A DNA stretch of 64,000 bases from Patiria pectinifera (taxonomy: Eukaryota > Echinodermata > Asteroidea > Valvatida > Asterinidae). How positions within the stretch are numbered: the stretch's first letter is position 1; the number at the start of each line of letters is the position of its first letter. The position numbers and the translations under genes were made by a program. Where the stretch lies: NCBI GenBank assembly GCA_029964075.1, contig CM057136.1:6386001-6450000 (forward strand). The letters run 5' to 3'. The notes under the pieces are model-generated. The model did not search any database. It was given only the letters and a program-made list of their open reading frames with translations, and was not told the origin of the DNA. Below are positions 23,573 to 35,075 of the stretch, one piece after another.

Positions 23573-24097
23573 AGCTTGCCGCACACGAGAGCTACGTGCT
23601 TAGCAAAAAGTCATTCGAGGCCATTTGCTCAGCACGTAGCTCACAACATATCCTCGTGTGCGGTAATTTTGCTGAGTTTTCCGCCTCGCGAGGCCGAGAG
23701 GCAAATATCTCGCCTATTTGATTTCTATCGCCTCGCGAGGCGAAACACTCACCGTGTGTGGTCAACCTGAGCTACGTGCTGGGCCAACAAGATTAACTCT
23801 AGCCACTGAAATCAAGTACTCTCTTCTAAAGCCTGCTGGCGTTTGTCCCCATTTTGTGCTTTCAATGGCTAGTTAATCATGTTGGCTCAGCACATAGCTC
23901 AGGTTGACCGCACACGGTGACTTTTTCCTCACGAGGCGAAAGAAATCAAACAGGGGAGATAGTTTCCTCACGGCCTCTCGCGAGGCAGAAAACTCAGCAA
24001 AAGTGTACTGCACACGGGGATGTTTTGTGAGCTACGTGCTGAGCAAACCACATCGTAGCCTTTTTGCTCAGTACGTAGCTCTTGTGTGCGGCGGGCT
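23573..24097. mobile_element. Multi-layer foldback element, Harbinger-like
   Basis: The ends AGCTTGCCGCACAC and GTGTGCGGCGGGCT are inverted and flanked by TAA on both sides, as in PIF/Harbinger insertions. Within each arm there is a further hairpin (GAGCTACGTGCT...AGCACGTAGCTC) and CCTCGCGAGGCGA-type palindromes. The two arms pair with each other around a centre near 23.84 kb. It is 525 bp with no coding frame. Confidence 0.75.
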
Positions 24098-24395
24098 TAA
24101 ACAATCACAAAGAGTTCAACATGTAATCTTGCCTCGGAAATCAAACATAGGCCCTATACTACAGACCTTGCAACAAGAGGAACAAAGCAAGCGGGCTGCC
24201 TGTCAACATTGGTGATTTCGTCAGGTAATGCTGGTTTCCTATTATAGTCTGAGGATCAGACGTTCACGCGACGCTTCGAGCCAGACAATCGGAGCCGACT
24301 TAAGAAATTGAAACATCAATAACCGAGCAGAAATTCGGCCTGACCTGTTGAGTTGTCAATTAGCTGCCATGTTTTTGTAATACAACAATGGGTCA

Positions 24396-24666
24396 CGTGG
24401 GCGTCGTCAGGATTTTTTTCTAGAGAGGGGCTAAGCACATTGCCCCCGAAATCCCTGTACTTTTCCTGCAGATTCTTGATTATCATTTTTCGAGAGTGAG
24501 CAGGGACATTTGCCCTCCCCAATCCATTAAGTTAACAGTAATGTGACTTCGCACCTCTTTTTCTTTCTCCCCCTTTTTTTCTCCATTTTTTTCCCTGTTT
24601 GCTTTTGCCGGGGGGCGGGGGTAACAAGCGCCCCCCTTTTGCCCCTCCCCCCTCGCGACGCCCATG
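24396..24666. mobile_element. hAT-like MITE, diverged relative of 19294-19549
   Basis: The ends are CGTGGGCGTCGT and GCGACGCCCATG. The flanks ATGGGTCA and CCGGGTTA match at 5 of 8 positions, a decayed duplication. Interior G/C and T runs match the 19.3-kb copy. Confidence 0.7.
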
Positions 24667-27347
24667 CCGGGTTACCGAAAACCCGATAGAAGGCTCCCGC
24701 TGGATGGTCAAGACGCAGTCTTGTTTTGCACGATTAATTGCGGAGCCTGCGCGAATATCATAGACGCTTGTGTGCAAGCGGCTATTCCATAGTAAAAACT
24801 AGGTTTCCCATGCATCCCAGCAGGAACGTGACGAAGATTTGCCACTGACTGTTGACATTACGAGCAAGTACTTTATTCTGAGGACTAATGTCTTTAGAAG
24901 GCATTGAACCCGTGCGTCGTGGTTGCAATAAACAATAAAGCATTCAAGTACATGCAGCTACAGCTCGATATGTACAGTGGCAACACTGTACTGCCATGCA
25001 AATATTTCTACCTTTTGCTTTAAGATTCAGGCCCTGAAGCTGTCTTAAAATGGTTTACTCAGGGATTACTAGGATAGCGAATCGGTAATTGTATTCATCG
25101 TGTTGGGGAAAACATCCACTTAACCACATCTACAAAGTGTTTTTCGCATGTCCTTTCCCTTTTATACTAAAGGCCAAAGAAACGCTTATTTTTGTACACG
25201 ACTTTCCCAAAATTCAAGGAAGGAATTTTTTCAAGATGGCATTTTATAATATTCACCTATCTTTTCGGGCTGCTTGGTAAGACAAATGTCTTATAAAGCG
25301 ACCTACTGATGTTTTCCCCACTACGCAACGTGGCTTACCTCAGATCACATGAATAAATGGGGCGACAGGACTAGTTAAATGGAAGATACAACATTTGTAA
25401 ACATCAAAAAAACCGAAATGATCAAATTATCACGAAATACCTTACTGGATTGTTAGGGAATGACAGTCCAAAGTATTCTGTAAAATCGTGGTTCCTGGCC
25501 GGTGTGGCGACATTGTCAAGTAAAATTTTCCCAACGCTCCTAATTTTTCAAATTTAGTTATTCCGCATTTCTTTGCAATTGATTACACACATGTGAAGGG
25601 GTACAAGCCCGCTAGACTGATTCTCTGACCTTACAATTCCCCAAAGTCTATAAACTGCTCCGTTTCATCTTAAGTGGGGTCAGGGAACCAGACTACGAGA
25701 ACATGATTGGTTTTCTTGGTTTTTCCAGCATCTACGAACCTCAAAACGAGTAACAAGTCATTTTAACAATATTTGCTAGGACGTACTAATTCTCCAAATC
25801 CATGTATTTATGAAACTTACAGCAAAAGCAAATGTTGTACATTCCCTTTAAGTTACGTATTAATGCAAAAGAGCATCGCATGTCGACTTTTGAACATCGT
25901 AAACTGGCTAATGAAACTTTAAAACGCACAGATGTTTACGAGTGTTAAAGGCACATAGGATCTTTTGTAATATCCAAAAACATTGCCCTTTCACCGATGT
26001 ATTTTATAAACACTGTATACTCAGTGTTGTCCCAAGTGATTGTGAGAAAAATCACTCGGGTAAAACCTAATTTACATCATTCCGACGCAAATTCCAGCTT
26101 TATGATCATAAATATGATAGTCCAGTGGCTTGGGTCCTGATTGATGCTAACTATTTTGACATTTGGGAAAAAGCTATAGGAAAAGGTCTTTTAACTAGAT
26201 CTTCTTTGTTTTCTTTTCGTGGAATTCGTCAGCCTAGCTCGAGGCCAAAGGTCACTCCATTTGGTGTTTGCTACAAAGAAAGAACGAAAAGTGCAAATGG
26301 ATAAAAAGAAAGACAAAGATGCAGGATGACCAAAAATCTTAAAATTGCCTCGCCGTGGAAATTCGAAAAGCGGCGGGGGGGGGGGGGGAGCTGGACACCA
26401 CATGACACTAAGGTTCATGATGCAAAATGTACATCTAATGCCAACTTGCGCGCTTACGTCCCTTAAAGGGATATTGCGGCCTGAAATACGCCCAATTGGG
26501 CTAAAAAAAACCCCGCGTTTTAAGCAGAATTATTTATTATTAAATGGATAGATCATTTAAAAGTAGAATATAAACGTCCGCACAACCATCCTTTAAAAGT
26601 TGGGCGTTTTTGTGTTATTCTTGCGAGCACCAGCCCCAGGACGAATTTCGGGGGTCACCAATTTGTCACGAAGAATCGAGCTGTTCAGGGCTAGTTTTAT
26701 TTCCAGACGCACAGTGGTCGCCTTCTGCGGACGTGTGAAAAACAAAATGTGTGTATTGGTGCTGTCTGTATGTGACACACACAGCGGGTATTAAACACTG
26801 AATGAAAACGACTGGAAATACGTATACGTACTCAGTGGAGTCTGATGTAAACATCCTTTTTTTTTTCGTCTTTTCTCAGGAACGGTAAGGCATTAAGTTA
26901 ATTTCTTTTCAACTAGACCTTTAGAATATCATAAGTAAACAATCTAAAACATGAAATTTTCGCTGATTTCATGCCGCAATGCCCAACGCAACGGTACATT
27001 AAAGCTTCCGTTATTCCAGTTTTTTTCAGAACTGTTTGATACATTTGAAATGTTGGAAAGTTTCAAGATAACCTTAAAATTGGAATTGTCGGGTTCTCAC
27101 ACAACTCGGGGGGGGGGGGGTCCAATGGCACATCCCCTGGGCCTAAAGTGTGGGGGGATTTCCGCCCATGGACAATTTAAATGAAAATCCCATACGAAAT
27201 ATGCATTACGTTATAGGTTATCAGACATACTTCAGCAAACGGTCGTTAAACCCTACATTAACATCTTAACCTGACAGTGTTTCGTATCAATTTACTTCTG
27301 TTAAAAGTTTCAGGCCATTCATTCCAATCATCGTCACTCTGAATGTA
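24667..27347. other. Intron 1 sequence; old dispersed repeats
   Basis: Bases 25612-25860 are a diverged copy of 57470-57690 (shared GGGTCAGGGAACCAGA, AACATTTG-like and GCAAATGTTGTA blocks). Bases 26062-26103 are a third copy of the repeat at 14-50. Poly-G runs lie near 26376-26388 and 27108-27120. No gene was recognised. Confidence 0.5.
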
Positions 27348-27515
27348 CAGGTGCGGATCCGGGGAGGACCCCCCTACCCTTCCCCCCTCTCCCCCCCCCA
27401 CCCCACACACCTATTGATTTTACGGAGGCCAAGTGTCCGGAGAAAAAACCCTGTCTACATTTCATTTTTTTTTGCTGATGAACAACCCCTCTACAAAAAT
27501 TCCTAGATCCGCCCC
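27348..27515. mobile_element. Short G/C-rich MITE
   Basis: The ends CAGGTGCGGATCCGG and CTAGATCCGCCCCTG are imperfect inverted repeats, related to the ends of the element at 11531-11823. No convincing duplication was found. The interior is C-homopolymer-rich. Confidence 0.5.
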
Positions 27516-30500
27516 TGGTGTATCCCGCATTCGGTTTCTGTCGAGTTGTCGTGATGAGATATGATAGAGATTCCCTCGAGTATCTATAGTTCTTGAAATA
27601 CGAACATCTGCCTGACGCAACACCATGATCACAATGACAGTGTCTTAAGTAACGCCTTGTGATATCTGTGTCGCCTTCTTCTGAAGCATCTAGCATGTAT
27701 TAATGCGCCTTGCGTCTCGGATACCCATTAACGAGAAATTTAAGGTTTTGCCCCAGGAATAAAGTTACACTGCTTTTCGTACCTGACAAATACTTGGATG
27801 TATTATTTACGGGACAGGACGTCCCTAAATGTTCCTGACTCCGTTTATAAGAAATCACTTTTATTGGCCTCAGAAGATGATTGCTCTTAAAAGATGATTC
27901 CCTATGGAAAAATAACGAGGTCAGACAATAACTACCAAAAAATATATAACTCATCAGCCACTGATTAAAAACACAATTAATAAGGGCTACGATCATGGAT
28001 GACAAAGCTCAAATAAGCTAGATAGATCAAAGATCCGAAATAACCTGCGCTTAAAGCACTGGGTCAGGAAAACTATGGCGAATCAACGAAATGAATTCAA
28101 ATCACTACATTCCTCGCTCACAGTCACAGCTATTCCGTCTTTTTGTAAATTCTCTGCATTGCCCGTACAACAGGTGTTGAATTGTAAGTAGAAATCCCAT
28201 GCACTGAAAGTACCAACTTGTGTACAAAAGCACGCACGCAGACAGGCGAAAACACGTTTACTATTTACTTTTGACGATGTGCAGTTTGTGCCATTAAAGA
28301 TTTGTTTTGCAAGACCAGCCGTGTAGTTGCGAAAGCCGATTTCTTAAGATTACGCACAACTTTAATTTTAAGGAACCGGAAACAACATGCACACAGACAT
28401 GTCCACGTTGGCGGGCGAAATTTTTGAATATTAATTTCTCCCATTTGGAACACCGAATCTTCATTCAACTTTCAGGGTTTGTTTTATAATGATCCAACTA
28501 TGTGCTTAAAATCGTTTTGATATGTTCAGTTCTTTTCGTTGAAATTGATAAAATATGCCTGGCTACGTGCATTTTTAAAGTTGTTACACTGGTGTTTACA
28601 ATATATGTCAATATTTTCAAGGTGTGCAGTGAAAATTTGCAGAATAGCCTCCTTCACGAGTCTTTAATTGATAAATATCACCCTTTTTGCCGGATTCCAT
28701 TGGTCGATACCGAGGCCCAGGCGAAGTCACGTCGTCATTGTTGCCCCCAAATCAGCCAACCTGAAAACCGTGCACGTGAGTTAATTTGGTCGGCAAAAAT
28801 TCCTCGTTCAAATTTACCTTGGAGATAGTTCAATGTGCGACACAAGCGTTTGCAACAACAGATTAATCTGAAATTCGGAATATACTAAGATGATATAAGT
28901 GTTCAACTTTTTGTGAAATAACAACTTGAGGGGATTCCTAGAAATTGGGATAAATACTTAGATTTAGGGACGTTTTCGAACGATTTCATCCCGACTTTAA
29001 GGTCAGCTTTACCAGTTACCAGAATTGACGTTTCGGCATCGACGACAGCGATTTTTTCACTGACATTAAGTTTAGATTTTCTTCTTCCGTTATAATTTAA
29101 CATTTGAATCATACTGAGCATATTTTCTGAGAAACACAATATTCAAAAAGGCCAAGTTTGTAAGGGTGCATGAATGTCACTGCTTTGTTATACGTCCAAG
29201 TACGTAATCAGATTAACTTTGTTTAACAACGGCGACGCTTAGGTCTTCGCATCCACACGGCTGAGATGAAGTATTTATGCGAAAACGGTTCAGAACGTTC
29301 AGCCATTGCCTTTTCTCATTATAACCACAGAGAAAAAAACCAAACACTATAATGATGACTGAAACCCAAGAGAAAATCAATCAAAGAGGGATTCTGTGCT
29401 GGAAAAGTTGCACAGACAGGTCATGCCCCTTGTCAACAATCCAAACACGATTGGCCTGAGGTTGTAAGGAATAACAATTTCCAGCTTCAATGTGGACAAA
29501 GATTGCTTCCAGGGACAAACAAAATATGTTAGATAGAAATTTGTTTGGGATCGAACTCACAATCTCTTCGTGGCGCCTCTTTCATTGCCGCGTGATTACA
29601 TTCAAAGAATTTCCCCAGGGATACGACACATGAGTTTGCGTACAACAGTGCTGTTAATTCAGCTTCAAGCAAACAATCCGTGGGGAACAAAGCCTCCCCA
29701 GTCAGGATTTCGCAAGACAGTCCCATTTCTTGCCTTTCTCTTCGGTGTTAAACATCAATTAACTGTTTCTTTGAATTGTCCCCATTTAACACAATCATGG
29801 ACGCGGTCATGTAGTTTTCAGTGCTTGATTACCAAACACCAATTAGTTCAACAAAATGGAAAAAATGTTACACCGAAAAAGACAAATTCCTCCTGCGATT
29901 TTACTATAGCGATTCAGACTGAACAAACTTGTAGCCACATGCCTACCACCAATGTAATAATAAACCACCAAGGCAGCAGTACCCTGTCTTCAAAAATCAA
30001 GCAACTTTCCTCGAAACTTCCAACCGTGCAAACTAAACAGGCTATTGTGCGGGAAACGGGTGTGTTAATTACTTGACGAAGTTGAGCATCTATTGCCTCA
30101 AATTTATTTGAGTACCAAAGTCAACTTATAATATTAGGATTCGGATTGGACATTTGTTAATATTTACCAGTTGTTATCGATTAATCCGGGCACGCTATCA
30201 ATTCTATCACGGAGGTCCCTTTTAACCATTATGAAAGCATTGTGCTAGCTAGCTATTGTTCAGACAATCCGGCACGGTGCAGTAGCCTTGTACAATAGCA
30301 AGCACAATGGTTTATCCATTGAAGGGGAGAACGTGCCCGATCTGCTTTGACGTCGACATGGCGCGTTGTGAAATTGCATGTTCGTAAAAGTGCTACGCGG
30401 TAGAAACTAGAAAAGAATGATCACTAAACCCTCATACAGGTACAGTCATCGCACAGTCAAATAACTTGGAACCCTAAGGCTCTCTTGAACTTCGCGTTTA

Positions 30501-30561
30501 GAGATTCGTTTGTCGAGCGCACATTTCACGTGTGCTCTTGAACGAGGCAGGAGATGTGGGA
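27516..30561. other. Intron 1 sequence without a recognised gene
   Basis: Frames of 101 to 168 codons occur (for example 29570-30076) but show no domain, splice context or codon pattern that supports a gene. No clear element was seen. Confidence 0.4.
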
Positions 30562-30569
30562 ACTAAAGT

Positions 30570-31537
30570 ACAGAAGCTAGAATTGCCTTCCGCGATACCG
30601 CGTTACCGTGATAATTTATCACAGAAATCTGGAATTCAAAGATAGCTATTCCTCGATACCGCGTTACCGTGATAAGTTATCACAGAAATCCGGAATTCAA
30701 AAATACATATTCCTCGATACCGCGTTACCTTGATAATTAATCACAGAAATCCGGAATTCAAAGATAATTCCTTCCTCGATACCGCGTTACCGTGATAAGT
30801 TATCACAGAAATCCGGAATTCAAAAATACATATTCCTCGATGCCGCGTTACCGTGATAATTTATCATAGAAATCCGGAATTCAAAGATATCTATTCCTTG
30901 ATACTGCGTTACAAGTGCATCTTTACTTGTCTAGACGTAAAGCAAGATTTTGACACCTCGCTGTGGTTTGGTGCTAATTACCATCGCCAGGGTGGTAAAT
31001 TCCTCTTTCCTCGAAAATGAGATCGAGCACTGGCACAATGATTCCAAAGTATATGAATACTCGATCCTATGATAAAGTTCATCACATCAAATTTAGGCCG
31101 TTTCATATTTTGAGGTTTCAAATGGTGCATTTTACTTTAAGTCTTCAATATTATCCAAAATTGACTAGAATTTAATCAGCCAACCACCTATCCAAAAATG
31201 TGACCTTGAACAACAAAATCTGCGAATTCCGGATTTCTAAATTTTCACAGTAACGCGTTATCGAGGAAGGGATTATCTTTCAATTCCGCATATCTGTGAT
31301 AAATTATCACGGTAGTAACGCGGTATCGAGGAAGGGATTATCGTTGAATTCCGGATTTCTGTGATAAATTATCACGGTTATGCGGTATCGAGAAAAGGAT
31401 TATCTTTAAATTCCGGATTTCTGTGATAAATTATCACGGTAACGCGGTATCGAGGAAGGAATTATCTTTGAACTCTGGATTTCGGTGATGAATTATCACG
31501 GTAATGCGGTATCGCGGAAGGCAATTCAAGCTTCCGT
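30570..31537. mobile_element. Foldback element of 61-bp repeats, hAT-like
   Basis: The ends ACAGAAGCTAGAATTGCC and GGCAATTCAAGCTTCCGT are inverted (two mismatches), flanked by exact 8-bp duplications ACTAAAGT (30562-30569 and 31538-31545). The left arm has five full 61-62-bp units starting at 30594, 30655, 30716, 30778 and 30839, plus a partial one. The right arm (about 31243-31525) has at least four inverted units. Each unit contains the palindrome GTGATAATTTATCAC and the block GATACCGCGTTACC. The central 330 bp is unique and non-coding. It is 968 bp, inside receptor intron 1. Confidence 0.9.
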
Positions 31538-31545
31538 ACTAAAGT

Positions 31546-33182
31546 GATCGGAATTTTGTGTCACACTTGTGCGATGTGTGATTTCGCCAATGCTCTACTC
31601 ATGACTAGCCAAAGTGTGTCCGGCCTACGCCAATGCTTGCTTCTGTAAACCACATTGATTATTGATCTGAATTAATGCCGGTCCATTAAAGGCAGATGTC
31701 ATGTCATGACCGTTTTAGTATTAAAATATGATAAAAATGTTATCAGGTGTTGTACATGCGACTACGTTTGCGCCAAACAGGCGATGGGGGTAACGTAGGC
31801 AAGCAATCTTTCGACCTTAGAACAGTATTCAATATCAAAGGGTTTGATAGAAAAAGGGTCGCAAATGTTTCAACGCTATATCGCAATGTAATTACCCACG
31901 AAACAATTATGCACTCGTTAAGAATTAGTAAGGTTTTTTTTAATTTTTTTTTTAACAGTTTTATGCCAACGATTTATTTTTCTTTGGGGAAAAATATATA
32001 AGGGCAGAGGATCTACATATTTAGAATGAAAAAAATATGATACGTTTATCAGTTACTAAACGGAAATAACTTGTAAGTGACACAACTAAGGACCCAGACA
32101 TTGGCATTTCAAGCAGGTGTACGGGTGATGTTGTGAAGTCCACCTGATGTGATGTCCACCTTGCAGCCATTCATGCCATCAGTGATAAGTGGTAACTTGG
32201 AGGCTTTACAATCGATGCAAGTGAGGCGCTGCGATCTCTCAGAGTAATTCATTCTCACTTCAGCTGGGATGTCTCTGTATGTATTTGAACATTACACTGT
32301 CCATTGGTCTATGATTTGATGACCAGAGGCAACCACTTTAGTCGCTATCGAAAGAATTCATCAAGAAATTTTCCAATTCACAATATCGAGAGAAATTATA
32401 CAGCTGTCCAGAGCATACTTCAAATAAAAAAAGAAATCATACATTTTTTCCAAAGAAGGTCGACGAGGATCGTGCAGGGCACATGTAATGTATCGGAGAA
32501 GGGCTAGGACGTGACCAGAATTACTTCAGGGAACAGGTTTGTTGTCATTCACGATGGCTTACGGACGGTTAGTTGAAACGTGCGTCGAACCACAATGAAC
32601 AAGTTGGTTGTGAAAACTTTCCAAATCCCACATTTGCTGCTTAATATGAAATGGCAATCTAAAGCGAAGTATACATTTTTTAAGCCTTATTAACTACGAT
32701 TTAAGACTTAAAACTACCCTGAATTTTATTTATTACCGATCATTAGAACGCAATGCGAGACTATTTTGTTGGGATTAAATATTGTCACTGGGCAAGAAGA
32801 TAAGTACTCCATGTCGGAAAAGGGCGTTGTTTTGTATAAGGCCACGGCTATTCATTACTGCGCGCAAAATGGCAAAACTGAAGCAGAAGCAACAACACTG
32901 AAATCGGGATTGTTATTTCAACAGCGTGTGTCTAAATTACATCGCCTATCCCGATATCACATTCCCGCGATCCGCAGCCATATATAGCAACGATACCCCC
33001 ACAGACGTATCGACGGCTCTTAGATTTCAATGCCAGGATTTACTGGACTTGCTATAGTATAGCTAATTCCAATGATTCGTTTCAATTTTGTTTTTAAATT
33101 TCCTTCAGGGGAGAGTCTCTGCAATTTTGTTTTTGAAAGGTGTGAACCGTTATAGTGGTACTATCAGATCTAAGTCACTTAC
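31546..33182. other. Intron 1 sequence without a recognised gene
   Basis: No element or gene was recognised. The intron donor GTAAGT of exon 1 closes this stretch at 33182. Confidence 0.45.
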
Positions 33183-33644
33183 CTGTTGAATGAAGAAGAC
33201 AAGAGGGCATCCCAAGGAGCCGAAGAGCCAGTCTTCCTTCATGATGTAGACGAAGGTGAAGGGCATACAGAAGATAGCTGAGAGGAGATCAGCCACAGCC
33301 AGATTGACCAGGAAATGATTCAGGTCCGTCTTGGCTCGGGCAGCGAAGCCCAGCACGGCAATCACCAGGACATTACCGGCTACAGACAGGACGATAGTCA
33401 ATGAATAGACGGTGCTAATCAGTGACTGTACGGTCTTGTCTTGAATCCCGTACTGCAGATCGCAGTAATCTTCCTCTGGTTCTCCGGAGGGTAGAGACGA
33501 TGGGGTTAACCCGGTGCTGTTCCCTGGCAGCCAGTCCGTCAGATTACCCGCTGGTCGGTAACGAACCAACGTGGTGTTGCTTTTAGCGATCTGATCGAAA
33601 GCTGAACCTAGTAGGGCGGGCAGCAGATTCTCTTCGGCTGCCAT
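33183..33644 (-). CDS. Neuropeptide GPCR, tachykinin/NPFF-receptor-like, coding exon 1 of 4
   Basis: This is the first coding exon of a class A seven-transmembrane receptor (residues 1-154 of 404 in my model), which would sit in the plasma membrane and couple a peptide ligand to G proteins. The start ATG at 33644 is in an AAAATGG context. The extracellular N-terminus has three N-glycosylation sites (N23, N34, N42). TM1 is about 73-100 with the GNV motif (N91). TM2 is about 108-132 with NLAVAD (D119). W139-F141 and C146 open TM3. The exon ends FFIQQ at a CAG/GTAAGT donor (33181-33182). The other exons are 13424-13837, 12213-12422 and 10837-10965, all in phase 0. The motifs in exons 2 and 3 (LWGRNLPG, KRKVIKM, HWLAMAN) favour the tachykinin receptor group, but an NPFF- or SIFamide-type receptor is possible. 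The family call is firm; the subfamily is an inference. Confidence 0.9.
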
Positions 33645-34148
33645 TTTTCTTTTACTTTCAACTTATCTTCGAAAAAAAATAGTTTTATGTCTGGAGCAGA
33701 AACACTTTAAGTTCAATTCTGTATGGTTAGTTCGTTTTTGTCAAACAGGAAATTTTGGTGCGACAAATGTCTGCAAACGACGCCGGAGATGGGTAAATAC
33801 TTTTAGAGAATACGTACAAATAGTTTTTGTCCGCAAAGTTTCTAGATGAAGGAAATCCAGTAGTACTTTATACTGAATTTAGGTCAAAATCAGTATTTCT
33901 ACTGACAATGTTTTCACACAGTGTTCTCACAAACTAATCAAGAATGCAAACTCTTTCCTGGATGCAATAACTTGGAGCACTGCTCAGCTACAGTCCAGTT
34001 GAACTCGCGGTCAAGCAGACGACACTCCATTTAGCACGCTGGTTGTGCCAGCAAGAAACGAGTCTTCATTCGCTCCGCCACTCAGATGTCCGTCCTCAGG
34101 AACAACTACCGCCGTCACGCCTCGTGCTCATCTTTTTAACCAGTTATC
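33645..34148 (-). other. 5' flank and probable 5' UTR of the receptor gene
   Basis: The bases just upstream of the ATG are A-rich. No TATA box or non-coding upstream exon could be assigned. The part from about 33960 is GC-richer and precedes the X-box. Confidence 0.4.
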
Positions 34149-34162
34149 GTTGCCATGGTGAC
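34149..34162 (-). promoter_or_regulatory. X-box (RFX) joined to a CRE-like site upstream of the receptor gene
   Basis: On the minus strand this reads GTCACCATGGCAAC, an exact match to the RFX X-box form GTNRCC-N2-RGYAAC. The preceding bases make TGCGTCAC, a CRE-like site overlapping the X-box (about 34157-34164). It is about 505 bases upstream of the receptor ATG, in a locally GC-richer stretch. RFX factors control ciliary and some neuronal genes; a role here is inferred from motif and position only. Confidence 0.4.
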
Positions 34163-34770
34163 GCAGGGCACATTCCATTTTTTGGCCTGTCGGGGGAATG
34201 GGTTTACAGTGGAGTGTTAGAGCAAAGTGCCCGTGGGGTCAGGACGTCAGCCGAGACTCACTCTGTAAAAGAAGATAGAAGAAAAAATAGCTAAACAAAG
34301 ATCATGAATGAAACTTTGCAAGTTATATTATGTCGCCAGAGTTTTTTCCCCTTCGTTGTTTTTTTGGTGAAGAATGTTTTCAAATAGCTGTCATCTCACA
34401 ATAAGGGGCCCTCATAAAAACATGAATGGCCTAAGGTGGGGGTTGGCCAGGCACTTTCAGCAGATCCTGTCAAAGAGTTAGCTGCATCATCTGCCTGAGG
34501 AAATGAAGGAGCTTGGATTGAAGTTTTGTTGCGTACGCCCTCGCGATGGAGCATAACTTACAGGGATTTCGATAAAACACGAAGAGAGTTCCAGAAATTA
34601 AGTCTGATTTTTATGACATGCTTTTTAAGCTTTTTACACTGCAAATCTCTCAATATTCGGCAACAGAGTGGTCTTTGTTGCACAGAGTTTGCCCAAAAAG
34701 TGCAACATTCAGAAAACAAATAATTAAAGCTGTTTAATGCTTTTTCTTCATTTAAATTATATATTACATA

Positions 34771-35071
34771 TTACATTAAAGCCTGATTTTCTCAATCCAC
34801 CCCTTTTTACCCAATTACATTTGGGCCACTAGATCCAGCAATGCAATTAATAAAGTGAAAGGGTGTAAATTTCACTTGGGCCACTTTTACCTGTGATGTC
34901 ACCAACTTCAGTGCCCATTCAATGCTTAACCCAGATTCAGCATGTCCCGGTGAGAGTGGCCCAAATAAAATGTACACCCTTTCGATTAATTGATTGTACT
35001 TCAGGATCTAGGGACCCTAATGGAATGGATTAAAAAGGAGTGGCTTGCGAACAATTCAGGCTTTAATGTAA
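34771..35071. mobile_element. MITE with TTACATTAAAGCCTGA ends
   Basis: Perfect 16-bp terminal inverted repeats TTACATTAAAGCCTGA, with CATA on both sides (34767-34770 and 35072-35075). Imperfect internal pairing continues (AAGTGAAAGGGTGTAAATTT against AAATGTACACCCTTTCG-like bases). 301 bp, non-coding. The superfamily was not assigned. Confidence 0.7.
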
Positions 35072-35075
35072 CATA

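Noticed and set aside
28502-28828. 108-codon frame with a hydrophobic start
   Set aside because: The start could pass for a signal peptide, but the AT-rich sequence makes hydrophobic residues by chance and the rest has no cysteine pattern or cleavage context.
29570-30076. 168-codon frame in receptor intron 1
   Set aside because: It is the longest unexplained frame, but composition is ordinary, no motif is recognised and it lies inside an intron. The antisense TTCGATCCC near 29551 suggested a tRNA-derived SINE, but the A-box side is absent.
30594-31525. CRISPR-like spaced repeats
   Set aside because: The 61-bp units are contiguous tandem copies in two opposed arms of an element with target duplications, in an animal genome. 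They are not repeats separated by unique spacers.
13424-33644. Receptor fragments as a processed or broken pseudogene
   Set aside because: All four exons are open, joined in one phase by good GT-AG sites, and keep the key class A residues, so an active gene is more likely.
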